Assembly (NCBI GenBank): GCA_030537465.1
Contig: JAUNMP010000026.1
Span: forward strand, 1 to 36,006
DNA: 36,006 nt
Direction of reading: 5' to 3'
From: a bacterium
GTDB lineage: Bacteria; Verrucomicrobiota; Kiritimatiellia; RFP12; UBA1067
Positions 24,155 through 31,398 of the stretch are shown here, one piece after another. The translations under genes and the position numbers were made by a program. The notes beneath the pieces were generated by a model that saw nothing but the letters and a program-made list of their open reading frames with translations, was not told the DNA's origin and did not search any database. Position 1 is the first letter of the stretch, and each line of letters starts with the position of its first letter.

Positions 24155-25357
24155 TCACACCAACTGCGAAAGGAACGACCGGGCCGGCACGATCACCGCC
24201 TGGCCCCTATAATCAAAGCAGTCGATCCCTTCATAAGGCGCATCGAACACGACCTGGAAGGCATATGGAACCGCCAGTTTTCTCTGGAACTCGACCAGCG
24301 TTTCCGAGAGCCTGCGGCTCTGGCTCTTGCATTCGACCAGCATCCAGGGAGCACCGTCTTTGCTAATCAAAAAGTCGACTTCCTTCTTTTGCTTCGTACG
24401 CACGTAGTGCAGCTCGTACTCGCCGAAACCGTAATCTGTCCAAAACTCGACCGCCTTCAGCAGATGGCAGGCGAGCATCGTCTCATGTCTTTTTCCCCTG
24501 TCCTCAATGGCGGACCAGTCGCGGAGATACCACTTGGGCGCCTTCCGCAGCGAATTGGCGATGTCCTTGCTCCAGGGCGTAACCCGATATCCGAAGAAAA
24601 AGCTCTGAAGCACACTGACCCAGCTTCTGACCGTTACCTCGTTCATCTGGATCTCCGCCCCCAGAGAGGCATACACCAGCATCTCTCCGGACCGTCCTGA
24701 CAAGATGCGGGCCAGAGCCTCAAGCTGGTCGAGTTCGCGAATCGACGTGTCCTTCTGAATGTCCCCTCGCATCAATTGCTCAAACCGAAGGCGCTGCCAT
24801 CTCCTCAACTGCAGTTTGTCCGCTCGACAGAAAGGCTCCGGAAACCCTCCAAAATCATATAGTCGCTGCCACTCCGCATCAGGAAGCTCCGCGAGATCAT
24901 GCACGAGGTCTTCGGTCGGCAATGTCGTTCGAAGAAGTTCCCCGACCGAAAGGGGGTGCATGCGGTAGGGATAGTAGCGTCCCATCAGGCTGTCCCCCAT
25001 CTTCTTGTAGACGTTGAGATGTGCACTCCCCGTGACGAAGATTCGGACTCGGGCGCCATAGACATCAAAGAATCCCTTCAGGAACTGCTTCCATTTGGCG
25101 TAATGGTGGAGTTCGTCGAAGGCAAGAATCGGCACCTGGACTTTGGGCGCATCGAGACCAGCATCGTCTGCGACCGCTTCTTCGCCTTTCAAAATCAGCG
25201 TTCTGGCCGCAAGATTGTCCCAATTATAATAAACATTCTGAAACTCTTTGCAGAGCGTCGTCTTTCCGACCTGCCGAGGACCTGAAAAGAACAACATCTG
25301 CCGATCATGACCAAGATGATAGCGCGCAAGCTCAGAATATATTCTTTTTATCTGCAT
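24155..25357 (-). CDS. AAA-type ATPase with DUF4143 domain
   Basis: 400 residues from the ATG at 25357. Walker A is FFSGPRQVGKTTL near residue 25, Walker B is ILAFDELHH, and the sensor-like motif is IFVTGSAHL. The C-terminal DUF4143 region includes MNEVTVRSWVSVLQSFFFGY (the winged-helix-like part), KWYLRDWSAIEDRGKRHE and a nuclease-like motif EVDFLISKDGAPWMLVECKS. It resembles the ATPase at 10001-11323 in fold and domain order but is divergent in sequence. No ribosome site is visible; a TGGTAAAAT element ends 9 nt before the ATG, and a second TGCTAAAAT lies 8 bp further upstream. The promoter region holds inverted repeats. It reads directly toward the FAD oxidoreductase gene. Its cellular role is unknown; one of four non-metabolic modules scattered through the locus. 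Confidence 0.87.
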   Translation of the reverse strand: MQIKRIYSELARYHLGHDRQMLFFSGPRQVGKTTLCKEFQNVYYNWDNLAARTLILKGEEAVADDAGLDAPKVQVPILAFDELHHYAKWKQFLKGFFDVYGARVRIFVTGSAHLNVYKKMGDSLMGRYYPYRMHPLSVGELLRTTLPTEDLVHDLAELPDAEWQRLYDFGGFPEPFCRADKLQLRRWQRLRFEQLMRGDIQKDTSIRELDQLEALARILSGRSGEMLVYASLGAEIQMNEVTVRSWVSVLQSFFFGYRVTPWSKDIANSLRKAPKWYLRDWSAIEDRGKRHETMLACHLLKAVEFWTDYGFGEYELHYVRTKQKKEVDFLISKDGAPWMLVECKSQSRRLSETLVEFQRKLAVPYAFQVVFDAPYEGIDCFDYRGQAVIVPARSFLSQLV

Positions 25358-25366
25358 GAGATGATG

Positions 25367-25432
25367 ATTTTACCATTTTAGCAGAATCCAATCAATACCA
25401 AACCAAATACAACTCAGGTTTGGTAATTACCA
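25367..25432 (-). promoter_or_regulatory. ATPase promoter with nested inverted repeats
   Basis: TGGTAAAAT (hexamer 25367-25372) and TGCTAAAAT (hexamer 25375-25380) are overlapping extended -10 candidates. Upstream lies a 9-bp inverted repeat, TACCAAACC (25396-25404) and GGTTTGGTA (25417-25425), around a 12-nt spacer. The right arm runs into the perfect palindrome TGGTAATTACCA (25421-25432). These repeats sit where an activator or autorepressor would bind. Confidence 0.5.
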
Positions 25433-25481
25433 TTCCTTAATTGCCCTTGGAATGGCACCCCACGCTGCCGAAAATCATCCG

Positions 25482-27515
25482 TCACTTCGTGAAGCGCACG
25501 GCGAAGCCGCCGCCCGCCGCCATCCGGAAGGACATCTTCTCGCCGGCCGTCACACGCTTTGTCTCGTGGACGTAGTGCGTCGGCGCCGTGTCGGCATCGT
25601 CCGCATCGCGGAAGATCTCGGCCGTCCACGTCCCCTCCTTCAGGAAGTCCGTGCCGATCGTCACCTCGCGGGCCGTCGCGTTGTTGATCGCCGACGCCCA
25701 CCAGGCGCCGTCCTTCGCCTGGCGTGCCGCCGCCGCGTAGGTGTTCGGGCAACCGCCCAGTCCCACCGTCGCGTCCCACACGACCGGCGTCGCCGCCATG
25801 AAGCGGAAGCATTCCATGTTCTTCTCGTCGTACTTCGTCGGCGAGTCGGCAAGCATCTGGAGCGGCGCCTCGTAGAGGGACATCATGGCCATCTGGCGGC
25901 AGCGCGTGCCGACCGAGCCCGGGTTGTTCCGCGTCCCCTTGTAGCGGCCAATCGGATAGTTGTCCATCGCGCCCGGCGTATAGTCCATCGGACCGGCCGT
26001 CAGGCGGAGGAAGAACGCCTTCACGTCGTTGTCCATGAAATCGAAGTCATTCCGGAACCACTTCGCGTACTCGAGACCACGGACGCCCTCGTAGTTGATG
26101 ATGTTCGGATACTTGCGCTGCAGCCCGGTCGGACGCGGACAGCCATGGTAGACGACGAGCATCTTCTCCTTCGCACACGCGGCGGCGAACTTTTCGATGA
26201 AGTTCGCGACCTCCGCGTCGCCCCGCTCGAGGAAGTCGATCTTGAAGCCCTTCGCGCCCAGCTTGGCAAAGTGCGAAGCGACCTTCTCCTCTTCGCCGTA
26301 GACCTGCGCCCAGGACATCCAGAGGATGATGTCGACCCCCTTCTTCGCGCCATACGCGATGAGATGCGGCACGTCGACGGCCGAGCTGTTCTTCCAGATG
26401 TCGAGATTCGCGCTCCAGCCTTCGTCGAAGACCACGTACTCGAGGCCCGCCTTCGCGGCGAAGTCGATGAAACGCTCGTAGGTCTCGGTCGTGCAGCCCT
26501 GCGGATCGCCCTTGTTGTCAAAGGCGTTCCACCAGTCCCACGCGACCTTGCCCGGCTTCACCCACGAGAAGTCGTCCGTCTGGTCTGCGGACGGCGCCAG
26601 GGCGTAGACGATGTCGGCCTCGCAGAACTGAGACGGACGATCGGCGAGGATGAAGGTGCGCCAGGGGAACGTGCGCGTGCCGGCGGTCTTCACGAGATAG
26701 TCCTCCTCGCCCTCGAGGCGGATCCAGCGCCCACCCTTCGCGACACGGACTCGGTCCGACCATTTCTTGCCCGTCACCTCATGGTAGGAGCTCTTGCCGG
26801 TCTTCGAGAAGAGCGACGAGAGCGTGACGCCGGCTTCAGTCGCAGGAGCGGCCGTCAGATTGAGGAACGGATAGTCGCGGACATCGGACTCCGTCACGAC
26901 CACGTTCGCGTCGCCGACTTTGTAGACGAACGGCAGATAGGCGAATCGGCGCGTCTTGGGATCGGTCGACGTCTTGATCTCTTTGGCCAGGCAACTAGAC
27001 GGAAGCTCGCCTTCGACGCCGAAGGAAGTCCCGTAGTTGAGCGCGACCTTCGCCTCGGCGGACGGAATCGTCACGTCGACGCGTTCGCAGTCGACGGTGA
27101 TCCGACCCGCCTTCTTCGTCTCGAAGCGATACGCGACACCATCGTTGCGTGCAATGAGGCGAACGCCCCAGTCGCCGTAGTCGACAAACGTCTCGCCGGC
27201 CGAGAGATCGATCGACTCCTTCTTGTAGACCGGCGTCGCCTCCCGTCCGCTGCGCCGCAGACGAACCGTCTTCGGCGCCTTCGCGCCCCTCGTGAGACAC
27301 GCTCCGTCGACTGTCATGCCGATACCGGACTTCGCGACGACGACCTTGCCGTCCCGCAGCACCTCATATGCGAGCGGTTCCGCATGGAGGCGGATTTCGT
27401 TCCGTCCATCCGGTGATTTCTCGACGACCAGCCCCTCTTCGCAGCACGTCCGACAGCAGCACCCCGCCAGCACAACTGCGCCAGCCAACACAATGATCAA
27501 TCTGCCCATACTCAT
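25482..27515 (-). CDS. GH97 family alpha-glycosidase, lipoprotein
   Basis: 677 residues from the ATG at 27515 (MSMGRLIIV). The signal peptide ends in a classical lipobox, VVLAGC, so Cys19 is probably lipidated and the enzyme membrane-anchored. The domain order is that of GH97: N-terminal beta-sandwich (about 25-300, with YRFETKKAG and LVKTAGTRTFPWRTFILAD), catalytic (beta/alpha)8 barrel (about 310-590, with VAWDWWNAFDNKG, YVVFDEGW, DIILWMSW and GFKIDFLERGD), and a C-terminal sheet. Asp427 in KIDF matches the nucleophile position of retaining GH97 enzymes, and Glu476 in NYEGVRGLEY matches the conserved acid/base region. This favours the retaining branch, known for alpha-galactosidases, over the inverting SusB-type alpha-glucosidases. 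The call of branch is from motif only. It lies 61 nt downstream of the GH123-N-like gene, probably in the same message. Confidence 0.9.
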   Translation of the reverse strand: MSMGRLIIVLAGAVVLAGCCCRTCCEEGLVVEKSPDGRNEIRLHAEPLAYEVLRDGKVVVAKSGIGMTVDGACLTRGAKAPKTVRLRRSGREATPVYKKESIDLSAGETFVDYGDWGVRLIARNDGVAYRFETKKAGRITVDCERVDVTIPSAEAKVALNYGTSFGVEGELPSSCLAKEIKTSTDPKTRRFAYLPFVYKVGDANVVVTESDVRDYPFLNLTAAPATEAGVTLSSLFSKTGKSSYHEVTGKKWSDRVRVAKGGRWIRLEGEEDYLVKTAGTRTFPWRTFILADRPSQFCEADIVYALAPSADQTDDFSWVKPGKVAWDWWNAFDNKGDPQGCTTETYERFIDFAAKAGLEYVVFDEGWSANLDIWKNSSAVDVPHLIAYGAKKGVDIILWMSWAQVYGEEEKVASHFAKLGAKGFKIDFLERGDAEVANFIEKFAAACAKEKMLVVYHGCPRPTGLQRKYPNIINYEGVRGLEYAKWFRNDFDFMDNDVKAFFLRLTAGPMDYTPGAMDNYPIGRYKGTRNNPGSVGTRCRQMAMMSLYEAPLQMLADSPTKYDEKNMECFRFMAATPVVWDATVGLGGCPNTYAAAARQAKDGAWWASAINNATAREVTIGTDFLKEGTWTAEIFRDADDADTAPTHYVHETKRVTAGEKMSFRMAAGGGFAVRFTK

Positions 27516-27576
27516 TTTCGCATCTTCAATTGACGACAATTCCCAGCCAAGGAGTTCCAGATCACCAAGGTCTGCG

Positions 27577-29451
27577 TCACTTCACGAACTGATAGCTGTA
27601 GGGGGCCAGTTCAACTGAACGGCGGAAACCATCCAGAAGCTGGACCTCGGCCGTGACCTTCTCCGTCGGCGAGAGGTTCGAGACGACGTAGAGCGTGCGG
27701 TCGTCCTTCTTGCGGTAGGCGCTCACCTTCACGGATTCCGGCGAGACCTTGATGCCATTCTCCCAGTAGGGCAGGAATGTCGCATCCTCCAGCCCGAAAT
27801 CGTCCAACGTCTTCCAGACGGGCGCCAGACGCGGAATGGAGACGAAGCCTGCCGGACGCACCATCACGTCGTGGAGCAGCGAAACCGCGAGCGCGTTGTC
27901 GTACGACCACTTCCCCGGCACCTCGTAGGCGAGGAACTCGCAGCCGAGGCCGTGGTTCCGCCCCATGAACTCCGCCCGGAACTGTTCCAGGGTCAGCTCC
28001 TTCTGGATGTCGATCTTCGCGCAGGCAATCTGCTCGCCGTCCCAGTAGGTGTCGGCGAAGGCCAGCGTCGCCGGGCAGAGATAGCCGCTCTGATGGGCGT
28101 CGATCCGTCCGCCACGGGCGTGGACGAAGGCATAGAGTTCGCGCATCATCCGCCGCACGGCGAAGATGGGATAGGTCGGCTGGAGGCGTCCCTTCGCGTC
28201 CCGCCACCCGCACCCGTGGCGCGTGTTCGAACAGGCCCGCGGCATGATCGTGCCGTCGAGGTAGAAGCCGTCGAGGTTCAGTTCCTCGTATGCCTTTTTC
28301 GCGCGGGCCAGCCAGACGTCGCTGAACGCGCTCGCGTAGCACACGCGGTAGTCCCGCTGGCCGGGTTCGCGGTACCAGTAGCTGACCGGACGCCCCGTCG
28401 CGTCATGCGACAGGCAGTCTGCGGACATGTCGCCCCAGAGCGGATCGAGCGAGGAGAGCTCGAAGCCCTGGTAGACAATCGCCTTGATTCCCCGGGCGTG
28501 GCACTTCTCGACGATCGCCTTGAAATCCTTCTGCGGCGTCGGATTGTTCTGGACGGGGATCCAGTCCTCATGGAACGCAATCGTCTGGACGCCCGCAGCC
28601 TTGGCCTCATCCAGATGTTCGTCGATGCGGCCATCCGGGAAAGCCCGCTGGGATGTCCACCACACTTCCGGACGCTTGATCGTGATGCCCACTCCCATCT
28701 GGGGCGAATGGAGTGTCCGCGCCGTCGCCAGATTCCGCGTCATCGGCTTCACCGGCGTCGTCTCGAAGCCGAATACCCAAGTATGGGGCAGCTCGAAGGG
28801 CGCATCGGCGAGACGGATCCGCAGCAGCGTCTCGTCCCCCTTGGGCAGGATCTCAATGACGCGGTTCTCGTCCGCCGTCACAAACGCCTCGGCGCTTTCG
28901 CAGAACCAGCAGAAGCCCACCTTCTCGTCGCCCAGCCACACCACGGGACGGAACGGCCAGACGATGTCGTTCGTGACGGCGCCCACGTTCTGGAGCTTGA
29001 CCCAGGAGGCCGGCGAGTAGTTGAAGAGCTTCGCCACGTCACGCTTCAGCGGAATCTCCAGCCAGAGCCGGTTCAGCGTGCCGCGGTTCTTCTCGGGCCC
29101 CGGCACCAGCGTCAGCGCCACCTTCACCATGCCGTCGGCGGCGATCCGCACGCTCGCATCAGCGGCCGCGGCGGGGGCGGACTGCCAGGCGCAGAGCACC
29201 GCCTCCTCGTCCGACGACTCCTGCACCCAGCCGCCGCCCTTTTTCCAGACGAGCGGCGCATTGGTGGCGTCCGTTCCCACAAGCCGCATCGGTCCCGTCA
29301 GGAACTCGCGCCCCTGCGACGTCGCCGAAACCGGCAGCGCGTTCGAGACGAAGTCATAGGACCTGCCCCAGACCCCGACCTTCGTCCCCTCGACCTGGAC
29401 CGGCGTCCAGGGCGCCAATACCGCCGCCAGCAAAGCACATGAAAAGAACAT
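27577..29451 (-). CDS. Secreted GH123-N/DUF6067-like glycoside hydrolase
   Basis: 624 residues. The ATG at 29451 is preceded by AGGAGG at 8 nt, and a short signal peptide (MFFSCALLAAVLA) starts the chain. A beta-sandwich half (about 20-240) contains WLEIPLKRDVAKLFNYSPA and ends in WVFGFETTPVKPM, a pattern I associate with GH123-N/DUF6067 proteins. A TIM-barrel half follows with TIAFHEDWIPVQN, IKAIVYQGFEL, NLDGFYLDGTIMPRACSN, RGGRIDAHQSG and DTYWDGEQIA. The Asp and Glu residues at strand ends (LDGTI, DGEQ, HEDW) are plausible catalytic or binding groups, but the catalytic pair is not assigned. GH123 enzymes act on beta-N-acetylgalactosaminides, and whether this relative does is unknown. It lies 28 nt after hipA, so it may depend on hipBA transcription or on a promoter inside hipA. 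GH97 follows. Confidence 0.8.
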   Translation of the reverse strand: MFFSCALLAAVLAPWTPVQVEGTKVGVWGRSYDFVSNALPVSATSQGREFLTGPMRLVGTDATNAPLVWKKGGGWVQESSDEEAVLCAWQSAPAAAADASVRIAADGMVKVALTLVPGPEKNRGTLNRLWLEIPLKRDVAKLFNYSPASWVKLQNVGAVTNDIVWPFRPVVWLGDEKVGFCWFCESAEAFVTADENRVIEILPKGDETLLRIRLADAPFELPHTWVFGFETTPVKPMTRNLATARTLHSPQMGVGITIKRPEVWWTSQRAFPDGRIDEHLDEAKAAGVQTIAFHEDWIPVQNNPTPQKDFKAIVEKCHARGIKAIVYQGFELSSLDPLWGDMSADCLSHDATGRPVSYWYREPGQRDYRVCYASAFSDVWLARAKKAYEELNLDGFYLDGTIMPRACSNTRHGCGWRDAKGRLQPTYPIFAVRRMMRELYAFVHARGGRIDAHQSGYLCPATLAFADTYWDGEQIACAKIDIQKELTLEQFRAEFMGRNHGLGCEFLAYEVPGKWSYDNALAVSLLHDVMVRPAGFVSIPRLAPVWKTLDDFGLEDATFLPYWENGIKVSPESVKVSAYRKKDDRTLYVVSNLSPTEKVTAEVQLLDGFRRSVELAPYSYQFVK

Positions 29452-29479
29452 CGAACACTCCTCCTTTTGATTGAATCTC

Positions 29480-30760
29480 TCACCCGCAAAGCAACTTGGC
29501 TATCTCACCTGTAAATGAATCCTTCACCGCAGCCTCCGCGGCGAACTGCGGCCACGCCTGAACGGCATCCCGTACCTCCCCGACAATCTGGCGCGCCACC
29601 TTCTCCGGGAGACCGGCGATTTTCGACGCCGCCAGAAGATCTTCCTGCCCGATTCCGGACTTCTTGCCATTGACGGACATCTGATGCGAGCTCGTCCAAT
29701 CTCCTGCGGGGTTATAGGCATAGCAGACATCATAGGCGGGCGCCAGCGTCCAATCACCATTCCGGTCCATCAGATAGGAGATGTTCTTCACGTGGTCATC
29801 GCAATTCCAGGCCAGCACGTTGAAGACCATTCGGCGAAACAGCTCCCGTTGCGCGGCGACATCGTGAACGGTCTGGCGCGTAATGCGAAAAGCCTGTTCG
29901 TAGGAGTGGGCCAGCGGATTGTTGAAGTCGAAATGGGCCAGTGCGCCCAAGGTCTGCATATGCAGCTTGGCGCCGTCCTTCAGACGATCAAACCGGCGAG
30001 TCATAAAATGACGCCCGTCCCAAAGGCGGCATTCGGTCATGGCCATGCCGGCGGCCTTTGCCATGAGGTGATAGGCGTACTCGACCCGTCCATATCCCCA
30101 CTTGTCGTCCTCTTCCTTATCGCCATTGCCCGTCAAACCGTCAAATTTGATGAGCCAATAGCCATAGTCGCCGGGAAGGCGTACCTGCCCGGAGCGGACC
30201 TCCCCGGTTGCCTCGTTCCACCCAATCAGCGCCTTGGCTCGCGCCCCACCGGCAGAGGTTCCCACACGCAGGATGGGACCGTATTTCTCCATATCCGCCG
30301 AAAGAACGGTCCGGGCCGCCCGACGCTCCCTGAGAACGTCATCCGCCAATTGGGCGAGCGCATCCACATGTAGAACCTCGGATTCATCGGTCTCCGCAAA
30401 AAGCGAAGGCCGGAACTCAAGAGCTCCCATGCCACGCGTCCCCGTGTAGCACAGACGTTCAACAGGCGACAGACTCCCCGGCATCCGTCCCTGCGCCAGC
30501 AGCCATCGGTCGATGACGGCATTGCCGAACTTGTCCGGCACGGAATCCGCCAATAACCCTGGCAGGCCGTGGAAGGAGGCAGAGGGGAGAGACGGGAAAC
30601 TGTAGACCCGCGCCGCCACCGGCATTGAAATCGGAGACGGCTCGACTCCACATCCAATGAAATCGGGATCGTATTCAAACGAGGCAAATGGCGCATCCGA
30701 CAGGCGAGCGACCCTGCCAATGCACCTTCCCCAAAGAATGACGTCGGCGATTTCGGTCAC
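29480..30760 (-). CDS. hipA: HipA-family serine/threonine kinase toxin
   Basis: 426 residues with a GTG start at 30760 that overlaps the hipB stop (GTGA, 4 nt). The N-terminal subdomain (about 1-115) carries LPGLLADSVPDKFGNAVIDRWL, typical of HipA_N. The C-terminal kinase domain (about 160-390) contains the glycine-rich GTSAGGARAKALI (P-loop region) and GYWLIKFDG. It also has the catalytic loop NVLAWNCDDHVKN (Asp321 in the position of the HipA N-x-D-R-H-A-K-N aspartate) and LAPAYDVCYA, the metal-binding Asp segment. In Escherichia coli, HipA phosphorylates glutamyl-tRNA synthetase and induces persistence, but targets vary among homologs. All expected motifs are present, so it is probably active. 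The antitoxin gene is directly upstream and the GH123-N-like gene begins 28 nt downstream. Confidence 0.92.
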   Translation of the reverse strand: MTEIADVILWGRCIGRVARLSDAPFASFEYDPDFIGCGVEPSPISMPVAARVYSFPSLPSASFHGLPGLLADSVPDKFGNAVIDRWLLAQGRMPGSLSPVERLCYTGTRGMGALEFRPSLFAETDESEVLHVDALAQLADDVLRERRAARTVLSADMEKYGPILRVGTSAGGARAKALIGWNEATGEVRSGQVRLPGDYGYWLIKFDGLTGNGDKEEDDKWGYGRVEYAYHLMAKAAGMAMTECRLWDGRHFMTRRFDRLKDGAKLHMQTLGALAHFDFNNPLAHSYEQAFRITRQTVHDVAAQRELFRRMVFNVLAWNCDDHVKNISYLMDRNGDWTLAPAYDVCYAYNPAGDWTSSHQMSVNGKKSGIGQEDLLAASKIAGLPEKVARQIVGEVRDAVQAWPQFAAEAAVKDSFTGEIAKLLCG

Positions 30761-31089
30761 TTCTCGTCACCCCATTGGATCTTCGCCCGATGGCTCTTCC
30801 GCGCACGTTTGGGAAGAACCTCGCCACGCGCAAGGGCCTGAGGGCCCAGCACGATCTCCGGCACAAGCGCGTCAAATCCCGTCACGAGTCCCAGCGTCAT
30901 GCAGACCCTCACCAGAGCATCCATCCGCAGTCTCGCCTCGCCCTTCTCCAAACGCTCTACAGTGGGCTTGGAAATGCCCGACCGAGCCGCAAGATCCGCC
31001 TGCGTCAAACCCAGACTGAGGCGATGAGCAGCCAATCGCCTGCCCAAGGTCACTAGAATTTCCTCTGCCGTATCTCCTACAGAAACCAT
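30757..31089 (-). CDS. hipB: HipB-like helix-turn-helix antitoxin/autoregulator
   Basis: 110 residues from the ATG at 31089. A TTG at 31092 is a real alternative because AAGGA is 7 nt from the TTG and 10 nt from the ATG. The Xre/HTH_3 domain spans about residues 14-70: LGRRLAAHRLSLGLTQADLA, then ARSGISKPTVERLEKGEARL. The C-terminal tail is basic (PKRARKSHRAKIQWGDEK). By family rule it would neutralise HipA and repress its own operon. The coding end overlaps hipA by 4 nt, so translation is coupled. Two matching 16-bp pseudo-palindromes flank the promoter; one of them also overlaps the ribosome site. Confidence 0.87.
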   Translation of the reverse strand: MVSVGDTAEEILVTLGRRLAAHRLSLGLTQADLAARSGISKPTVERLEKGEARLRMDALVRVCMTLGLVTGFDALVPEIVLGPQALARGEVLPKRARKSHRAKIQWGDEK

Positions 31090-31093
31090 CAAC

Positions 31094-31150
31094 TCATCTT
31101 CCTTGATGAATTAAGATAGAATAAGGACCATATCTCATCAACGGTGATGA
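31094..31150 (-). promoter_or_regulatory. hipBA promoter flanked by two matching operators
   Basis: TCATC-N6-GATGA occurs at 31094-31109 and again at 31135-31150, 41 bp apart. Between and partly under them is a promoter on the minus strand: -35 TTGATG (31136-31141), 17-bp spacer, -10 TATCTT (31113-31118). The upstream operator covers the -35; the downstream one covers the ribosome site AAGGA. The layout resembles the HipB-bound TATCC-N8-GGATA sites of Escherichia coli. A weaker half-site TCATC lies at 31168-31172. Confidence 0.7.
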
Positions 31151-31194
31151 TTAAACCAAATCTTCCCTCATCCGTCAACAGATACTTATTCAAC

Positions 31195-31241
31195 AAAAAG
31201 GCCCCCGGGTCGTTGGGATGGAGGTGTATGGACCCGGGGGC
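31195..31241 (-). terminator. Strong intrinsic terminator
   Basis: On the minus strand GCCCCCGGGTC pairs with GACCCGGGGGC (31231-31241 and 31201-31211) in a perfect 11-bp stem with a 19-nt loop, followed by CTTTTTG. No T-run follows on the plus strand, so the direction is clear. It insulates hipBA from the kinase unit. Confidence 0.85.
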
Positions 31242-31342
31242 GTACCGACTTTCCTGATCTTGGGCGCGGCAGGGCCCTCAATGAACCGAACGAATCGGTC
31301 GCAGGTTCTTGGGCGTGTTGTCGGCGCAAAGTATAGCGCCGC
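31195..31342 (-). ncRNA. Candidate structured small RNA between the kinase gene and hipBA
   Basis: The 309-base gap between hipB and the kinase gene holds a self-contained unit on the minus strand. An extended -10 (TGG plus TATGCT, 31349-31354) would start RNA near 31342. The RNA would open at once with a perfect 6-bp hairpin (CGGCGC-8 nt-GCGCCG, 31322-31341), then a second small hairpin (ACCGA-5 nt-TCGGT, about 31281-31295) and two copies of CGCCCAAGA. It would end in a GC-rich 11-bp terminator hairpin whose 19-nt loop contains CACCTCC. The length would be about 150 nt. It matches no RNA class I recognise. The alternative is that this is only the 3' end of the kinase message. Confidence 0.45.
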
Positions 31343-31398
31343 TTTATTAGCATACCATTAGAACCACAGACCTTTTTCAGGAAAGCCGCCCTGCGACC

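Noticed and set aside
31195..31342. Identification of the small RNA as 6S RNA, RNase P RNA or SRP RNA
   Set aside because: An AGGAAAGTC segment recalls the RNase P core, but the length is far too short and the rest does not fit. No SRP GGAAG-type loop and no long 6S-type bubble helix is visible.
9983..31398. Insertion sequences, tRNAs or attachment sites at the ATPase and hip modules
   Set aside because: No transposase or integrase, no tRNA and no flanking direct repeats were found by reading the boundaries.
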